A stretch of 64,000 nt of DNA, taken from positions 62,001 to 126,000 of the forward strand of contig PXUA01000005.1 of NCBI GenBank assembly GCA_003022435.1, read 5' to 3'. How positions within the stretch are numbered: the first letter of the stretch is position 1; every line of letters begins with the position of its first letter. This DNA comes from Bacteroidetes bacterium SW_9_63_38. GTDB lineage: Bacteria; Bacteroidota; Rhodothermia; Rhodothermales; Salinibacteraceae. Position numbers and translations under genes: made by a program. Positions 54,393 through 63,812 of the stretch are shown here, piece by piece. The notes beneath the pieces are model-generated. The model saw nothing but the letters and a program-made list of their open reading frames with translations, was not told the DNA's origin and did no database searches.

Positions 54393-55460
54393 ATGAACTA
54401 CAATTCTGATTCCGGTCGCTCCGAACGGGCGGCCATGTTTATCGATTACGAAAACCTGTACTCCGTTCTGACTTCGCAAAGCTCGACAGACAGCAAAACG
54501 AGCGAATACGCCACCGAAATTCTCAACGAGGTCCAGCGTTACCTCGAAGAGGGGGACGACACCCCCACAATCTTCGGCCGGGCGTACGGCCCCTTCGACG
54601 TGCTACTCAACCCGGAGGACTCGGGCGTGCCGTCCACGTTGCATCGTCTCGGAACTGAGCCCTCCTACGTGCCCGCTGCGATGCAGAGCAATGCGTCGGA
54701 GGTGCAATTGACGATCGATGTTACGCAGTTTCTGGAGCGACGCCCGGACGTGCAGACGATTGTGATCGCAACGGGCGACCGTCCGTTTCTCCCCCTGGTC
54801 CGGACCATTCAGGAGCAGGGACGGCGCGCCCTGGTCGCGGCCGTGAATCCGCCCCAGACCGACCGGTACGAGGAGAGCGACCTGTACCTCGATGCCCGAA
54901 ATCTGCTGAGCGCCGATTCTCGGGAGGACCTGCTGGCCAACGTTCCCGAGACAAGCGCGGACGACGTGCGGCCGGCGTCGACCCGACAGCGCCACGACTC
55001 CATCACGAATGAGGGCGCCCGGCGGGCCCTTGCGATCACCGAGGCCCACTTCGGCCAGTACGAAGAGGTGTACCTGACGCCTCTTCTCCGGAAGCTCTCC
55101 GACGTGATGGGGCCGGACCACGATCCGAAGGCCCTCGTCAGTGAGCTGGAGGCTGTAGGAGCCGTACGGCTTGAAAAACGCAGCGGATACCCATACGACT
55201 ACACCGTGCTCATCGTACACGACGACCACCCGGACGTACAGGACATCCGGAACAATGGACTTCCGGATGCGGACCTCGGCCTAGGCCCCTCCTCAAACGG
55301 CGCCGATGCGGAGTACGACGAAGCAGACGAGGAGGTTTATGAACCGCATGATTACGACGAATACACGATGGACGAGGCGCTTTCCAGCCCCTCCGATGCG
55401 GAACCGGACGCGGACTCGGCCGATCCGGAGGCAACGGACGCCCACACGCCCTCCTCGTAG
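54393..55460 (+). CDS. NYN-domain nuclease-like protein with OST-HTH/LOTUS-like domain
   Basis: This 355-residue cytoplasmic protein belongs to the LabA/DUF88 group. The PIN-like NYN domain (about residues 10-170) has [12 protein letters not shown] with the metal Asp near residue 18, [14 protein letters not shown] and [21 protein letters not shown] winged-helix OST-HTH-like module (about 205-275) has [20 protein letters not shown] and [18 protein letters not shown]. The C-terminal 80 residues are a disordered, strongly acidic tail with [15 protein letters not shown] proteins usually cut or bind RNA. Its place between hslV and hslU suggests a link with protein quality control or simple insertion. 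Confidence 0.85.
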   Translation: MNYNSDSGRSERAAMFIDYENLYSVLTSQSSTDSKTSEYATEILNEVQRYLEEGDDTPTIFGRAYGPFDVLLNPEDSGVPSTLHRLGTEPSYVPAAMQSNASEVQLTIDVTQFLERRPDVQTIVIATGDRPFLPLVRTIQEQGRRALVAAVNPPQTDRYEESDLYLDARNLLSADSREDLLANVPETSADDVRPASTRQRHDSITNEGARRALAITEAHFGQYEEVYLTPLLRKLSDVMGPDHDPKALVSELEAVGAVRLEKRSGYPYDYTVLIVHDDHPDVQDIRNNGLPDADLGLGPSSNGADAEYDEADEEVYEPHDYDEYTMDEALSSPSDAEPDADSADPEATDAHTPSS

Positions 55461-55585
55461 CGCCTCGGGCGGGCGGTCCGACGGGAACGCTCGTCCGCTA
55501 TTCCTGTGAGACCGCCTTCGGCGACTACGACGGCCCCTCGCTGCCGTCTTCCCTCCCTTCCTCTCACGAAGTGTTTCCCCCATCA

Positions 55586-57034
55586 ATGCCAAGCGCAGCT
55601 GAACACGTCGAAGACCTGACGCCTCAACAGATCGTTGAGGAACTGGACAAGTACATCATCGGCCAGGACAAGGCGAAGAAAAACGTCGCCATCGCCCTGC
55701 GCAACCGCTGGCGCCGGCAGAACGCACCGGCGGAGATACGGGACGAGATTATGCCGAACAACATCATTATGATCGGCCCGACCGGAGTGGGCAAGACGGA
55801 AATTGCGCGCCGACTCGCCAAGCTCGCTCGGGCGCCGTTCATCAAGGTGGAGGCCTCAAAATTTACCGAGGTTGGGTACGTGGGTCGCGACGTGGACAGC
55901 ATGATCCGCGACCTCACCGACATCGCGGTGAACATGGTTCAGGAGGAGCACAAGGAAAACGTCCAGGATCGTGCTCGGGAGCGGGCCGAGGACCGGATTC
56001 TGGACATCCTCATTCCGCCTGAGGGTCAGCGCTCCGGTCGCGGCGGAAACGGGGCGTCGGACGACGGCCCTGGCTTTACGGTGCACCAGACGGAGGAGAC
56101 CGACGTCGACCCCGACGAATCGGGAAGCCTGCGGCAGCGCACTCGGGAGAAGTTTCGGAACAAGCTGGAACGGGGCGACCTCGACGACCGCGAAATCGAG
56201 ATTGAGGTGTCGTCGGATTCGAACTCCATGATGCAGGTGTTTGGCCCAATGGGCATGGAGGAAATGGGCGTCGACCTGCAGGAGCTCTTCGGCAACCTCG
56301 GGGGCGGTCAGCAGCGCAAGAAGCGTCGCGTGACGGTTGAAGAGGCCCGCGAGATTCTGACGCAGGAAGAAGCCCAGAAGCTGATCGACATGGATCAGGT
56401 GAAGGAGGACGCCCTGGACCGAGTTCAACAGGCCGGCATCGTGTTCGTGGACGAGATTGACAAGGTCGCGTCGGGAACGCGGACCCGCGACGACGGCGGC
56501 GGTCAAGGCGTCTCCCGTCAGGGAGTCCAGCGCGACCTCCTCCCCATCGTTGAGGGCTCGACGGTCAACACGAAGCACGGCATGGTCAAGACCAACCACA
56601 TTCTCTTCGTGGCGAGCGGTGCCTTCCACGCCTCGAAACCGAGCGACCTCATCCCGGAGCTCCAGGGTCGCTTCCCGATCCGCGTCGAACTCAACAACCT
56701 CGACGAGGAGGACTTCTACGAGATCCTGACGAAGCCCAAGAATGCGCTCATCAAGCAGTACCGGGCCTTGCTGCGCTCGGAAAACGTCACGATTGAGTTC
56801 GAGGACGACGGCGTCCGGGAGCTCGCCCGCATTGCCGCCGAGGTCAACGCCGACGTGGAAAACATCGGCGCCCGACGTCTACACACGGTGGTCACGACGC
56901 TGCTCGAAGACATTCTCTTCGACGTGCCGGAAGAGATTTCGCCGGGCAGCTCCGTCACGGTCGATGCCGAGATGGTCGAGGACCGGCTCAGCTCGATTGC
57001 ATCGAGCCGCGACCTCAGTCAATACATCCTGTAG
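55586..57034 (+). CDS. hslU: ATP-dependent protease ATPase subunit HslU
   Basis: This 482-residue AAA+ unfoldase feeds proteins to Hsl[21 protein letters not shown] is the N-terminal signature, Walker A is [15 protein letters not shown] near residue 67, and the pore loop [10 protein letters not shown] follows near 97. The intermediate I-domain (about 115-250) is enlarged and acidic. Walker B is [13 protein letters not shown] near residue 290. The C-terminal [10 protein letters not shown] is the tail that docks into HslV. ATG 55586 gives a conventional start; a GTG at 55571 would add five residues. A bidirectional terminator follows. Confidence 0.97.
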   Translation: MPSAAEHVEDLTPQQIVEELDKYIIGQDKAKKNVAIALRNRWRRQNAPAEIRDEIMPNNIIMIGPTGVGKTEIARRLAKLARAPFIKVEASKFTEVGYVGRDVDSMIRDLTDIAVNMVQEEHKENVQDRARERAEDRILDILIPPEGQRSGRGGNGASDDGPGFTVHQTEETDVDPDESGSLRQRTREKFRNKLERGDLDDREIEIEVSSDSNSMMQVFGPMGMEEMGVDLQELFGNLGGGQQRKKRRVTVEEAREILTQEEAQKLIDMDQVKEDALDRVQQAGIVFVDEIDKVASGTRTRDDGGGQGVSRQGVQRDLLPIVEGSTVNTKHGMVKTNHILFVASGAFHASKPSDLIPELQGRFPIRVELNNLDEEDFYEILTKPKNALIKQYRALLRSENVTIEFEDDGVRELARIAAEVNADVENIGARRLHTVVTTLLEDILFDVPEEISPGSSVTVDAEMVEDRLSSIASSRDLSQYIL

Positions 57035-57063
57035 ACGTTCCCCCCACCTTTCGACCTCGAACA

Positions 57064-57107
57064 CGAAATGGCGGCCCCGATCTCGCATCGGGACCGCCAT
57101 TTTGCGT
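57064..57107. terminator. Bidirectional terminator between hslU and the bacilliredoxin gene
   Basis: GAAATGGCGGCCCCGAT pairs with ATCGGGACCGCCATTTTG (one mismatch) around a CTCGC loop. A-tracts and T-tracts at both edges let it serve both convergent genes. Confidence 0.88.
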
Positions 57108-57129
57108 GTACAGGAAGAATTCGCTCTAC

Positions 57130-57654
57130 TCAGTTGATGGACTGGAAGGTGGAGGGCAATCCGTCGTCGCTGCCTGCAGACGCCGGGTCGGGGCCCGAGG
57201 GGGCATCCGACGGCGGCTCTTCATCGGTGCAGTACGCGTCGAACGCCTCAACGAGATCCGCCGCAATGGCGTTGGCACTGCGTCCCTCGATGTGCTTCCG
57301 CTCCACGACGTAGACCGGCTGACCGTCGCGGAACAGCGCAAGAAACGGCGAGGAGGGTGGGATGCCCGCCAACTTCGTCGAGCGCACCCGTTCGGTGGCC
57401 TCCTCGTCCTGCCCGGCAAACACCGTCACGTAGCGGTCGGGCTGCACGTCCGCCTCCTGCACCATTGAGACGGCCGGCCGCGCGTTCCCCGCCGCGCAGC
57501 CGCAGACGGAGTTGATGACGAGCAAAACGGTGTCTCCGTTGGCCTCGGCCTCTTCAAAAGCCGCGTCCACCTCGTCTGCCGTTCGGAGTTCTTCGACCCC
57601 GAGGCGGGTAAGCTCTTCACGCATCGGGTCGACCATCGCTTTGGGGTAGGGCAT
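57130..57654 (-). CDS. Bacilliredoxin, BrxA/BrxB (YphP/YqiW) family
   Basis: This 174-residue thioredoxin-fold protein has the diagnostic CGC motif (LLVINSVCGCAAGNARPAV near residue 50), which removes bacillithiol from oxidised proteins. The N-terminal MPYPKAMVDPMREELTRLGV is the family start and fixes ATG 57654. FVAG-like TVFAGQDEEATERVR and IPPSSPFLALFRDG match the family. The C-terminal 30 residues are an acidic Pro/Ser-rich extension not needed for the fold. With ytxJ it implies a bacillithiol redox system in this organism. Confidence 0.93.
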   Translation of the reverse strand: MPYPKAMVDPMREELTRLGVEELRTADEVDAAFEEAEANGDTVLLVINSVCGCAAGNARPAVSMVQEADVQPDRYVTVFAGQDEEATERVRSTKLAGIPPSSPFLALFRDGQPVYVVERKHIEGRSANAIAADLVEAFDAYCTDEEPPSDAPSGPDPASAGSDDGLPSTFQSIN

Positions 57655-58241
57655 AGGGAGAATCAAGCTGTCAAACAAAAAGTGATCGGAAGTCGAGCCC
57701 AGTGGGACCGTCTGATATCGAACAGTCGCAGTTGTGCGTTGATCCCGTACGGAGGCCGCCCCGATCGCGGCGCAGACCGGATTTCTCTCAAGAACGTTGA
57801 TTCTTCTCGGCACGGGAACGATGTAACGTATTTATCTCGTTCTCACCCAGTGATGGATGTGTCTCCGGGATCACGTTGTCTCCCAAAACCTCGACCTCTA
57901 TGTTCTAGTGCAGCTTCAAACGATCTTTTGGGGAAAGCAGTTTGCTATTGCTCCAAGCTCCAGCTTGAGGTATGGACGGACGAGGTCCGTCCAAAGCTCG
58001 ATTGCACAACGGACCAGTTGAAGCTGCACTAGACAGCTCAGGTTGTGGGTTATCAGGTTGTGGATTGCGCGTCGTCCCTCGGATCCGCCGGTTCATCTGC
58101 GTTGCTGCAATGGGACGGAAAGAGCACGAACAATGAGCAGGAAAGAAAACCCTCAACGCATCCTCCGTGCTCCGTAGCACAGATGAGAGAATTCGGGCCG
58201 TCTACGCACATCCGCTCTCTTCAAAGAGGCATCGGTCGTCT
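57655..58241. other. Intergenic region between divergent bacilliredoxin and NlpC/P60 genes
   Basis: It contains a full MITE family A copy (57909-58028). Apart from promoters expected at both ends, no gene was recognised. Confidence 0.5.
57905..58032 (+). mobile_element. MITE family A, full copy (120 bp) with CTAG target duplication
   Basis: The element (57909-58028) has perfect 11-bp inverted ends (TGCAGCTTCAA) and is flanked by CTAG on both sides. The internal palindrome TGGACGGACGAGGTCCGTCCA is present. It is the clearest member of the family and aligns end to end with the copy at 17552. Confidence 0.9.
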
Positions 58242-58832
58242 ATGTCCGCCCATTTGCACGTGCGTTCTCCTCTCGTCGGCGTCAGCCTCCTGTGCCTCGT
58301 GGGGCTGATGGGCAGCGGCTGCACGTCGTCCCAGCCGACGGCTCAAGACGCGCCTTCCGCGAGCGACACCGAGGCCCGAACGTGGTCGCCGTCGGAGGCC
58401 GAGTCGCGCCTCCGCTCGGCGGCGCAGCGGTGGGGGAATACCCCCCACGAGTTGGGCGGCGAGTCGCAGAGCGGCGCCGACTGCTCCGGGCTCGTGCAGT
58501 CTGTGTTTTCGAACCAGTTCGAGGTCACCGTTCCTCGAACGACGGAGCAGCAGGTGCAGGTCGGCCGTCAAGTGTCTCAGTCCGAGCTCCAGCCGGGCGA
58601 TCTCGTGTTTTTCCGACCGGGCTACAAAAAACGACACGTGGGCATCTACCTCTCGGACGGGGAGTTTTTGCACGCCTCCGCCAGCTCCGGAGTGACGGTG
58701 TCCCCCCTCGACCGGTCGTACTGGCAGGACCGCTGGTGGCAGGGCCGCCGCGTGCTGTCGCTGACGGCCACGGATGCCGAGGCCTCTTCCGCTCCCGCCC
58801 CGCCCCCTCCCTCTCGCAACGCTACCTGGTAG
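58242..58832 (+). CDS. NlpC/P60-family lipoprotein (murein peptidase)
   Basis: This 196-residue protein has a lipobox (VSLLCLVGLMGSGC, Cys near residue 27) and a short Thr/Ala/Asp linker. Its NlpC/P60 domain has the catalytic Cys in ESQSGADCSGLVQSVF, the His in KKRHVGIYLSDGEF and the third polar residue in FLHASASSG. It should cleave peptidoglycan stem peptides from the inner face of the outer membrane or the periplasm, as in the Spr/MepS type. ATG 58242 starts the signal. It is followed by greA after about 210 bp. Confidence 0.92.
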   Translation: MSAHLHVRSPLVGVSLLCLVGLMGSGCTSSQPTAQDAPSASDTEARTWSPSEAESRLRSAAQRWGNTPHELGGESQSGADCSGLVQSVFSNQFEVTVPRTTEQQVQVGRQVSQSELQPGDLVFFRPGYKKRHVGIYLSDGEFLHASASSGVTVSPLDRSYWQDRWWQGRRVLSLTATDAEASSAPAPPPPSRNATW

Positions 58833-59043
58833 CGCACCGCCCCGGCTCTTCTCTACGTCCCTCGATTCTCGCCGTCGCGCGAAAAACGGCATCGGAACTT
58901 CTGACCATTCAAATCGAATACACCCAACCGCGTTCAGCGAACATCGTACTCAACGCCGCTGCCGTCAGGCCGTGGCGTTCGTTTTTTGTCACCTCCGAAC
59001 GCGGCTACGCTGTCGCACTGACGTTTCAACGCACCCTAGCAGT

Positions 59044-59523
59044 ATGTCCGACGACAAGACCGTTTACATGACCGAAGAGGGGCTCGAAGAGCTTAAGGAA
59101 GAGCTCCACCGTCTCCGCACGGAAGAGCGCTCTCGGATCGCCGATGAGATTGCCGAGGCGCGCGCCAAGGGCGATCTCTCCGAAAACGCCGAGTACGATG
59201 CGGCCAAGGAGGAGCAGGGCAAGCTGGAGGCCCGCATCGCGGAGATCGAAGACACCATCGCCCGTGCCCGGGTGGTGGACGAATCGACCGTCGACGACAG
59301 CAAAGCGTATATCCTCTCTGCAGTGACGGTCGAAAATCAGGATACGGGCGCCGAGCAAACGTACACTCTCGTCTCTGAACAGGAGGCCGACGTTTCGGCG
59401 GGAAAGATCTCGATTGAGAGTCCCATCGGGAAGGGCCTGCTGGGCCAGGAAGAGGGCGACGAAGTCGAAATCGAGGTGCCCGCCGGAACAGTTCACCTTA
59501 AGATTACCGACATCTCCCGATAA
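59044..59523 (+). CDS. greA: Transcription elongation factor GreA
   Basis: This 159-residue factor rescues backtracked RNA polymerase by stimulating transcript cleavage. The N-terminal coiled coil (about residues 8-75) carries the tip acidic pair in AEARAKGDLSENAEYDAAKEE. The C-terminal FKBP-like domain ends VPAGTVHLKITDISR. YMTEEGLEELKEELHRL fixes the start at ATG 59044. The length is canonical. The acidic surface fits a halophile. It lies 24 bp before mtgA. Confidence 0.95.
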   Translation: MSDDKTVYMTEEGLEELKEELHRLRTEERSRIADEIAEARAKGDLSENAEYDAAKEEQGKLEARIAEIEDTIARARVVDESTVDDSKAYILSAVTVENQDTGAEQTYTLVSEQEADVSAGKISIESPIGKGLLGQEEGDEVEIEVPAGTVHLKITDISR

Positions 59524-59547
59524 CTGGAGCGGTCCTCCGTGTCTTCT

Positions 59548-60435
59548 ATGACGGCTCCTCCCCCCCGCCCCGGTGCTTACGGGCAGCCGTCCCCTCAACA
59601 GTCCTCCTGGACGACCGTCGTCCGGACTGGGTGTCGGAAGGGAATTGCCGTCATCGTGGCAACCATCGCAACGTATCTCGGAATCTGCGTGCTGGCACTC
59701 GTCCTGTATGCAGCAATCTTTCCGCCTATTACCGGAGTGCAACTCCAGCGGCGCGTCGAGGCGCTCTTCAACGAGAACCCATACCGGACCACCTACTGTC
59801 CCCGCCCTCTCCGGGCGCTCGATGCGGACCTGCCGCGGGCCGTGGTCGCGGCAGAAGACAGACGGTTTTTTCGGCACTCGGGCATTGACTGGACGGCAGT
59901 TGGAGATGCCATCGAGGAGTATCGGCGCGGCGGCGATCTCCGGGGGGCCTCCTCCATCAGCCAGCAGCTGGTCAAGAATCTGTTTCTGACCACCCACCGA
60001 TCCATCATCCGCAAGGGCCTTGAGGTCCCGCTCACGTACGCGGCGGAACTCGTGCTCTCGAAGCGGCGCATTCTGGAACTCTACGTCAACATTATTGAGT
60101 GGGGACCGGGCATTTACGGGGCCGAGGCCGCGGCCCAACATCATTATGAGCATTCGGCACGCCGCCTCACTCGCAACCAAGCGGCGGCCTTGACCGCCTG
60201 TATTCCCAACCCGCGGGAGCGGCGTCCAAGCACGGTAGGGGGGTACAAGTACGTCATCCTGCGCCGAATGCACAACCTCGGCCCCTTCCCCCTATCGCCC
60301 CTCGGAGCACTTCCCTTCCGTACCGTCCCAGAAAACAACAGTGCCTTCAGTCTCGAGGCACACGCCGCTTACGGCACGATCCACGTTCCCTCGAAGGCCG
60401 CTGCGTCCGCGTCGTACGTGAACCGGGCTCGGTAG
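59548..60435 (+). CDS. mtgA: Monofunctional biosynthetic peptidoglycan transglycosylase
   Basis: This protein of about 295 residues is a GT51 enzyme that polymerises lipid II. One N-terminal helix (IAVIVATIATYLGICVLALV) anchors it. The catalytic glutamate is in VVAAEDRRFFRHSGIDW, and GASSISQQLVKNLFLTTHRS and RILELYVNIIEWGPGIYGAEAA are the other GT51 motifs. No transpeptidase domain is present. The start is ATG 59548 or GTG 59539. Its last 67 bp overlap the 3' end of the convergent PNPOx-like gene. The final 20 or so residues are therefore probably a poorly conserved tail. Confidence 0.92.
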   Translation: MTAPPPRPGAYGQPSPQQSSWTTVVRTGCRKGIAVIVATIATYLGICVLALVLYAAIFPPITGVQLQRRVEALFNENPYRTTYCPRPLRALDADLPRAVVAAEDRRFFRHSGIDWTAVGDAIEEYRRGGDLRGASSISQQLVKNLFLTTHRSIIRKGLEVPLTYAAELVLSKRRILELYVNIIEWGPGIYGAEAAAQHHYEHSARRLTRNQAAALTACIPNPRERRPSTVGGYKYVILRRMHNLGPFPLSPLGALPFRTVPENNSAFSLEAHAAYGTIHVPSKAAASASYVNRAR

Positions 60436-60974
60436 TGACCGTCCGCATGCAGGTGCAGCCACCCGATCTCGTCGATGATCGTGCGGACGACCGCGAAGTG
60501 CGTGCGCCCCTCCGCTACGTCGGCCCGCGTGATGGGCGCGTCCTTCACGGCGGCGGGTAAAGCATCGTCCGGCGCGTCGAGCGGTGTCCCGGGGACCGCC
60601 GTCCGCCGATAGACATCGAGGGACCGCGGCGCTTCCTCCCGCCACATCGCGTCGGCCCCTTCGTCGTCCCGATGCACGGTGGCCGCCCCCCGCAGACGCA
60701 CCTGCTCTCCAGTCTCCGGATCCCAGCCGAGCCAGGACGCCCGATTATTCGTGCGGATGTGCTCGATTTTCTGGGATCGACGGTCGGAGTGGAACGCCAG
60801 CCGACGGGCCGCGGGCACGGCCTCGCGAAGCACCACCGTCCGGAGCTGGGGCGTGTCGGCCGCCACGGTCCCGAACGTCAGCAGACGAAGCGGATGGCCG
60901 GGCTTGTCGGCCGCCTTGGACAGGCGACGCCAGACACGCTCTCGGACCTCGTCAAGACTCGTAAGACGATTCAT
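60369..60974 (-). CDS. Pyridoxamine 5'-phosphate oxidase-like flavoprotein
   Basis: This 201-residue cytoplasmic protein has the split-barrel FMN-binding fold. TPQLRTVVLREAVPAARRLAF is followed by HSDRRSQKIEHIRTNNRASW, as in PNPOx-like proteins, and VRLRGAATVHRDD matches a later strand. It lacks the complete motifs of PdxH, so vitamin B6 synthesis should not be assumed. Heme, F420 or general flavin reductase roles occur in the superfamily. Its 3' end overlaps mtgA by 67 bp on the opposite strand. Confidence 0.75.
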   Translation of the reverse strand: MNRLTSLDEVRERVWRRLSKAADKPGHPLRLLTFGTVAADTPQLRTVVLREAVPAARRLAFHSDRRSQKIEHIRTNNRASWLGWDPETGEQVRLRGAATVHRDDEGADAMWREEAPRSLDVYRRTAVPGTPLDAPDDALPAAVKDAPITRADVAEGRTHFAVVRTIIDEIGWLHLHADGHYRARFTYDADAAAFEGTWIVP

Positions 60975-61012
60975 GGGATCGAAGAACGATTTTCATCAAC
61001 AGGAACGAGAAT

Positions 61013-61678
61013 TCAGGCAGCCTCGCGGACCACGTCGACGTGGAGCGGCTCGCATCCCGCGGCGCAGGCCTCCAACCGGTCGCCGTCCTCAATGGGCCCG
61101 ACGCCCGAGGGGGTACCAGTGTAGAGCAGATCTCCCGGCGAGAGGGTGAAGATCTGCGAACAGTAGTGCACCAGTTCGGCCACTGAGAACATCATGTCGC
61201 GGGTACTCGCCTGCTGCCGAGTCGTGCCGTTGCGGCGGAGCACCAGCTCCACGTCCTGCGGACCGTCGGGGGCTGAGGCGGGAACGAGCGGGCCGAGCGG
61301 TGCAAACGTGTCGAAGCCCTTCGCCACCGACCACGGATGCCGCTGCGCCTTCGCCTCGTTCTGCAGATCGCGCGCCGTGATGTCGAGCCCCACGGCATAG
61401 GCCCTCACGTAGTCGAGGGCGTCCGAGCGCGGAATGCGGCGCCCCTCCGTCCCAATGACGGCCACCAACTCCACCTCGTGGTGGACGTCCTGCGACGGCG
61501 GCGGGAGCCGGACCGTGCCCCCGCTACGGACAAGGGCGGTGGCCGGCTTCAGAAACACCATCGGTTCGTCCGGCACGTCGCGTTCCATCTCCGCGGCATG
61601 GTCGGCGTAGTTGCGCCCAATGCACAGGAGCTTTCCGACGGATACGTGGCGCTGGGAGGCAGGGAGGGTGATCTTCAT
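61013..61678 (-). CDS. Fumarylacetoacetate hydrolase-family protein
   Basis: This 221-residue cytoplasmic metal-dependent enzyme shows KLLCIGRNYADHAAEM, the metal ligand glutamates in DVHHEVELVAVIG, and YAVGLDITARDLQNEAKAQRH. The late GDLLYTGTPSGVGPIEDGD is the hallmark of FAH-family acylpyruvases and decarboxylases. It is short, like YcgM/FAHD1, so acylpyruvate hydrolysis or oxaloacetate decarboxylation is most likely. It is upstream of and divergent from rplU. Confidence 0.9.
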   Translation of the reverse strand: MKITLPASQRHVSVGKLLCIGRNYADHAAEMERDVPDEPMVFLKPATALVRSGGTVRLPPPSQDVHHEVELVAVIGTEGRRIPRSDALDYVRAYAVGLDITARDLQNEAKAQRHPWSVAKGFDTFAPLGPLVPASAPDGPQDVELVLRRNGTTRQQASTRDMMFSVAELVHYCSQIFTLSPGDLLYTGTPSGVGPIEDGDRLEACAAGCEPLHVDVVREAA

Positions 61679-61810
61679 GCGAAACGGAAGGGGGTGGTGG
61701 ACAATTTCTGGAACGAGTCCCTGCTCGACGCGTGGCCTTGAGCCGATACAAACGAAAATCCGTCACTCTCGCGTCGGTACCCAATCCGGCGCTCCAAAGC
61801 AGAGATTTTT

Positions 61811-62203
61811 ATGTACGCGATTGTCGATGTAAAGGACAAGCAGTTCAAGGTTCGCGAAGACGACACCCTGTACGTCCCCTATCACTCTGACGCCGATGAG
61901 GACGATCAGTTGACGCTCGACCGCGTCCTGCTCGTCTCCGACGGCAGCGGCGACATCGCGGTGGGCACCCCGACCGTGGACGACGCATCGGTCTCCGCTA
62001 GCGTCGTAGAGCACGTAAAGGGCGACAAGGTGATCGTGTTTAAAAAGAAACGGCGCAAGCGGTATCGCGTTAAGCGTGGGCACCGGCAGCAGTACACGCA
62101 GATCCACATTGACGCCCTCAACGTAAACGGCTCATCGTCCACCGCTGCGGACTCGTCCGCCGACACAGGCGACGATGACGACTCAGCCGACGCGGATGCG
62201 TAG
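61811..62203 (+). CDS. rplU: 50S ribosomal protein L21 with acidic C-terminal tail
   Basis: This 130-residue protein binds 23S rRNA in the large subunit. MYAIVDVKDKQFKVREDDTL and KVIVFKKKRRKRYRVKRGHR are the conserved N-terminal and basic segments, ending in QYTQIHIDALNV. The last 25 residues are a Ser/Asp/Ala-rich acidic tail (SADTGDDDDSADADA) not found in typical L21 of about 103 residues. That is consistent with a high-salt cytoplasm. It lies 51 bp before rpmA. Confidence 0.96.
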   Translation: MYAIVDVKDKQFKVREDDTLYVPYHSDADEDDQLTLDRVLLVSDGSGDIAVGTPTVDDASVSASVVEHVKGDKVIVFKKKRRKRYRVKRGHRQQYTQIHIDALNVNGSSSTAADSSADTGDDDDSADADA

Positions 62204-62254
62204 TCCGGTTGTTCTTCTTTTCGCTTTCCTACGAACTCAGTTTGCGAGGTCGTT

Positions 62255-62512
62255 ATGGCACACAAGAAAGCAATGGGGTCCACCCAGAATGGGCGCGACT
62301 CCAATCCCAAATATCTCGGCGTGAAGGCCTACGGCGGGGAGTTTGTCAACTCCGGCAACATCATCGTCCGCCAGCGCGGGACGAAGTTCCACCCAGGCCA
62401 CAATGTGGGCCGCGGCGGGGACGACACCCTTTTCGCCAAGGCGGAAGGCACTGTGCAGTTCAGGCGCAGCGGAGATCGGAAATACGTACACGTGGTGCCG
62501 GAGGAGGCGTAA
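62255..62512 (+). CDS. rpmA: 50S ribosomal protein L27
   Basis: This 85-residue protein reaches the peptidyl transferase centre with its N-terminus. [20 protein letters not shown] and [20 protein letters not shown] are the conserved motifs. The N-terminus begins directly with MAHKKA, so no cleavable leader of the firmicute type is present. It pairs with rplU, the usual order, and is followed by a terminator. Confidence 0.97.
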   Translation: MAHKKAMGSTQNGRDSNPKYLGVKAYGGEFVNSGNIIVRQRGTKFHPGHNVGRGGDDTLFAKAEGTVQFRRSGDRKYVHVVPEEA

Positions 62513-62539
62513 CAACTTTCCGGACCGACCCGACCCACG

Positions 62540-62575
62540 GAGCTCCTGTTTCCTACCGGGGAAGAGGAGCTTTTT
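62540..62575 (+). terminator. Rho-independent terminator after rpmA
   Basis: AGCTCCT pairs with AGGAGCT, with an inner TTTCC/GGGAA pairing around a TACCG loop, followed by TTTTTG. It lies 28 bp after the rpmA stop. Confidence 0.88.
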
Positions 62576-62605
62576 GTGGTTTTGTACCGCCCCCACCGGT
62601 GTTGC

Positions 62606-63541
62606 CTACCCCTCTTCCGTACGGTCCGTCGTTTCGCCCGCAGACGTTTCGGCCGCAGACGCAGGTCGACCGGTCTGGTTGCCCGTTCGGGGGTCCAGGT
62701 GAAAAAACGCCGTCAGTGCCACAAAGAGGGCCTCGTGGCGCCGGGCCATACGACCCGGCTGTTCGAAAAACGCTTCGACGGCGACCGCGAAGAATTCCGA
62801 CGGGGCCTCGGCGGCATAGGAGCGGAGCATGGAGTCGCCGTGCCGCACCCGCCGCATCTCCCGTCGAACCAGCGCCTGCCAGGACGTCGCCGAGGCAGCC
62901 GCCACGAGCGACGGAACGCCGTCCGGCCCTTCGTTTTCGAAGTCGAACAGGTGGGCGAGCTCGTGCAGCACCACGTTGTCGGCGTCGGCGGGATCGGCCC
63001 AACTCCGGCGGACGGACGGGGCCGCCAGCAGGATCGGCCCCTGCTCGTGCACCATTCCGTCGTACGCCGCGTCTCGGCTTTCGTAGTAGGCATCGTTGAA
63101 GCGGCCCGGATAGAACAGGACCGAGCGGTACCCCGGTAGCTCCCACGATGGGCGCCCGTGGAGGAGAAGCGCAATGCCGGCGGCCACGCTCAGTCGGAGC
63201 GGGTCCGTAACCACGACGTCGTCGACGCCCTCGAAGGTGTATTCGTCCATCGCGAAGCGCACGTCGCGCTCAAACCGGGCGCGCGCCGTGGGTGAAAACT
63301 GATCGTACAGCGGGATGTGACGGCGCAGCCACGCGCGCCACTGGGACGGCATCGGTGTCCGAGCCGTCCTCCAGCGGCGCAGGGGCCGCCGGAGTCCGAT
63401 GCCAAGAATTAAGAGGACGGGCACCAGTCCCACGCCGGCCCACATCGGGGCGATGCGGGCAGCCGCTACCGCCACGCCCCCGCCCACCACAATCGCCAGC
63501 AGCCCCGTCGTGTACAGTGTCGGTCGACGAACGATGCGCAT
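62606..63541 (-). CDS. MtfA-family zinc-dependent peptidase with membrane anchor
   Basis: This 311-residue protein has two N-terminal hydrophobic segments (LLAIVVGGGVAVAAARIA and GVGLVPVLLILGIGL) and then an MtfA-like catalytic domain. The zinc motif is VVLHELAHLFDFENEG near residue 180, with APSEFFAVAVEAFFEQP downstream as the third ligand region. In E. coli MtfA is soluble and acts on the glucose-transport regulator Mlc; here it is membrane-anchored, and no Mlc is visible. ATG 63541 is used; GTG 63547 is possible. It converges with rpmA. Confidence 0.88.
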   Translation of the reverse strand: MRIVRRPTLYTTGLLAIVVGGGVAVAAARIAPMWAGVGLVPVLLILGIGLRRPLRRWRTARTPMPSQWRAWLRRHIPLYDQFSPTARARFERDVRFAMDEYTFEGVDDVVVTDPLRLSVAAGIALLLHGRPSWELPGYRSVLFYPGRFNDAYYESRDAAYDGMVHEQGPILLAAPSVRRSWADPADADNVVLHELAHLFDFENEGPDGVPSLVAAASATSWQALVRREMRRVRHGDSMLRSYAAEAPSEFFAVAVEAFFEQPGRMARRHEALFVALTAFFHLDPRTGNQTGRPASAAETSAGETTDRTEEG

Positions 63542-63812
63542 GGACACACTCCGCTGCTTACACCGAGCGCGGAGATCGGTAAGGACAAATGGCTCAACAT
63601 CCTCAACGACATGCAGCGCGAGAAGTGCCTCTCTCCAGGCGATGAATGGTTCCGCCGATGAGTTCGTCCCCGCCCACGGACCGTTCCTTGAGACTTAACC
63701 GGACATTCCCCGAACAATCAGATGGGGACGAAAGTATGGCACGGAGGTTTGCCAAGCGGTCGGTTCGCACGACCGTCGTAAGTACATTTTTCGGAACAGG
63801 TCGACCGAATTT

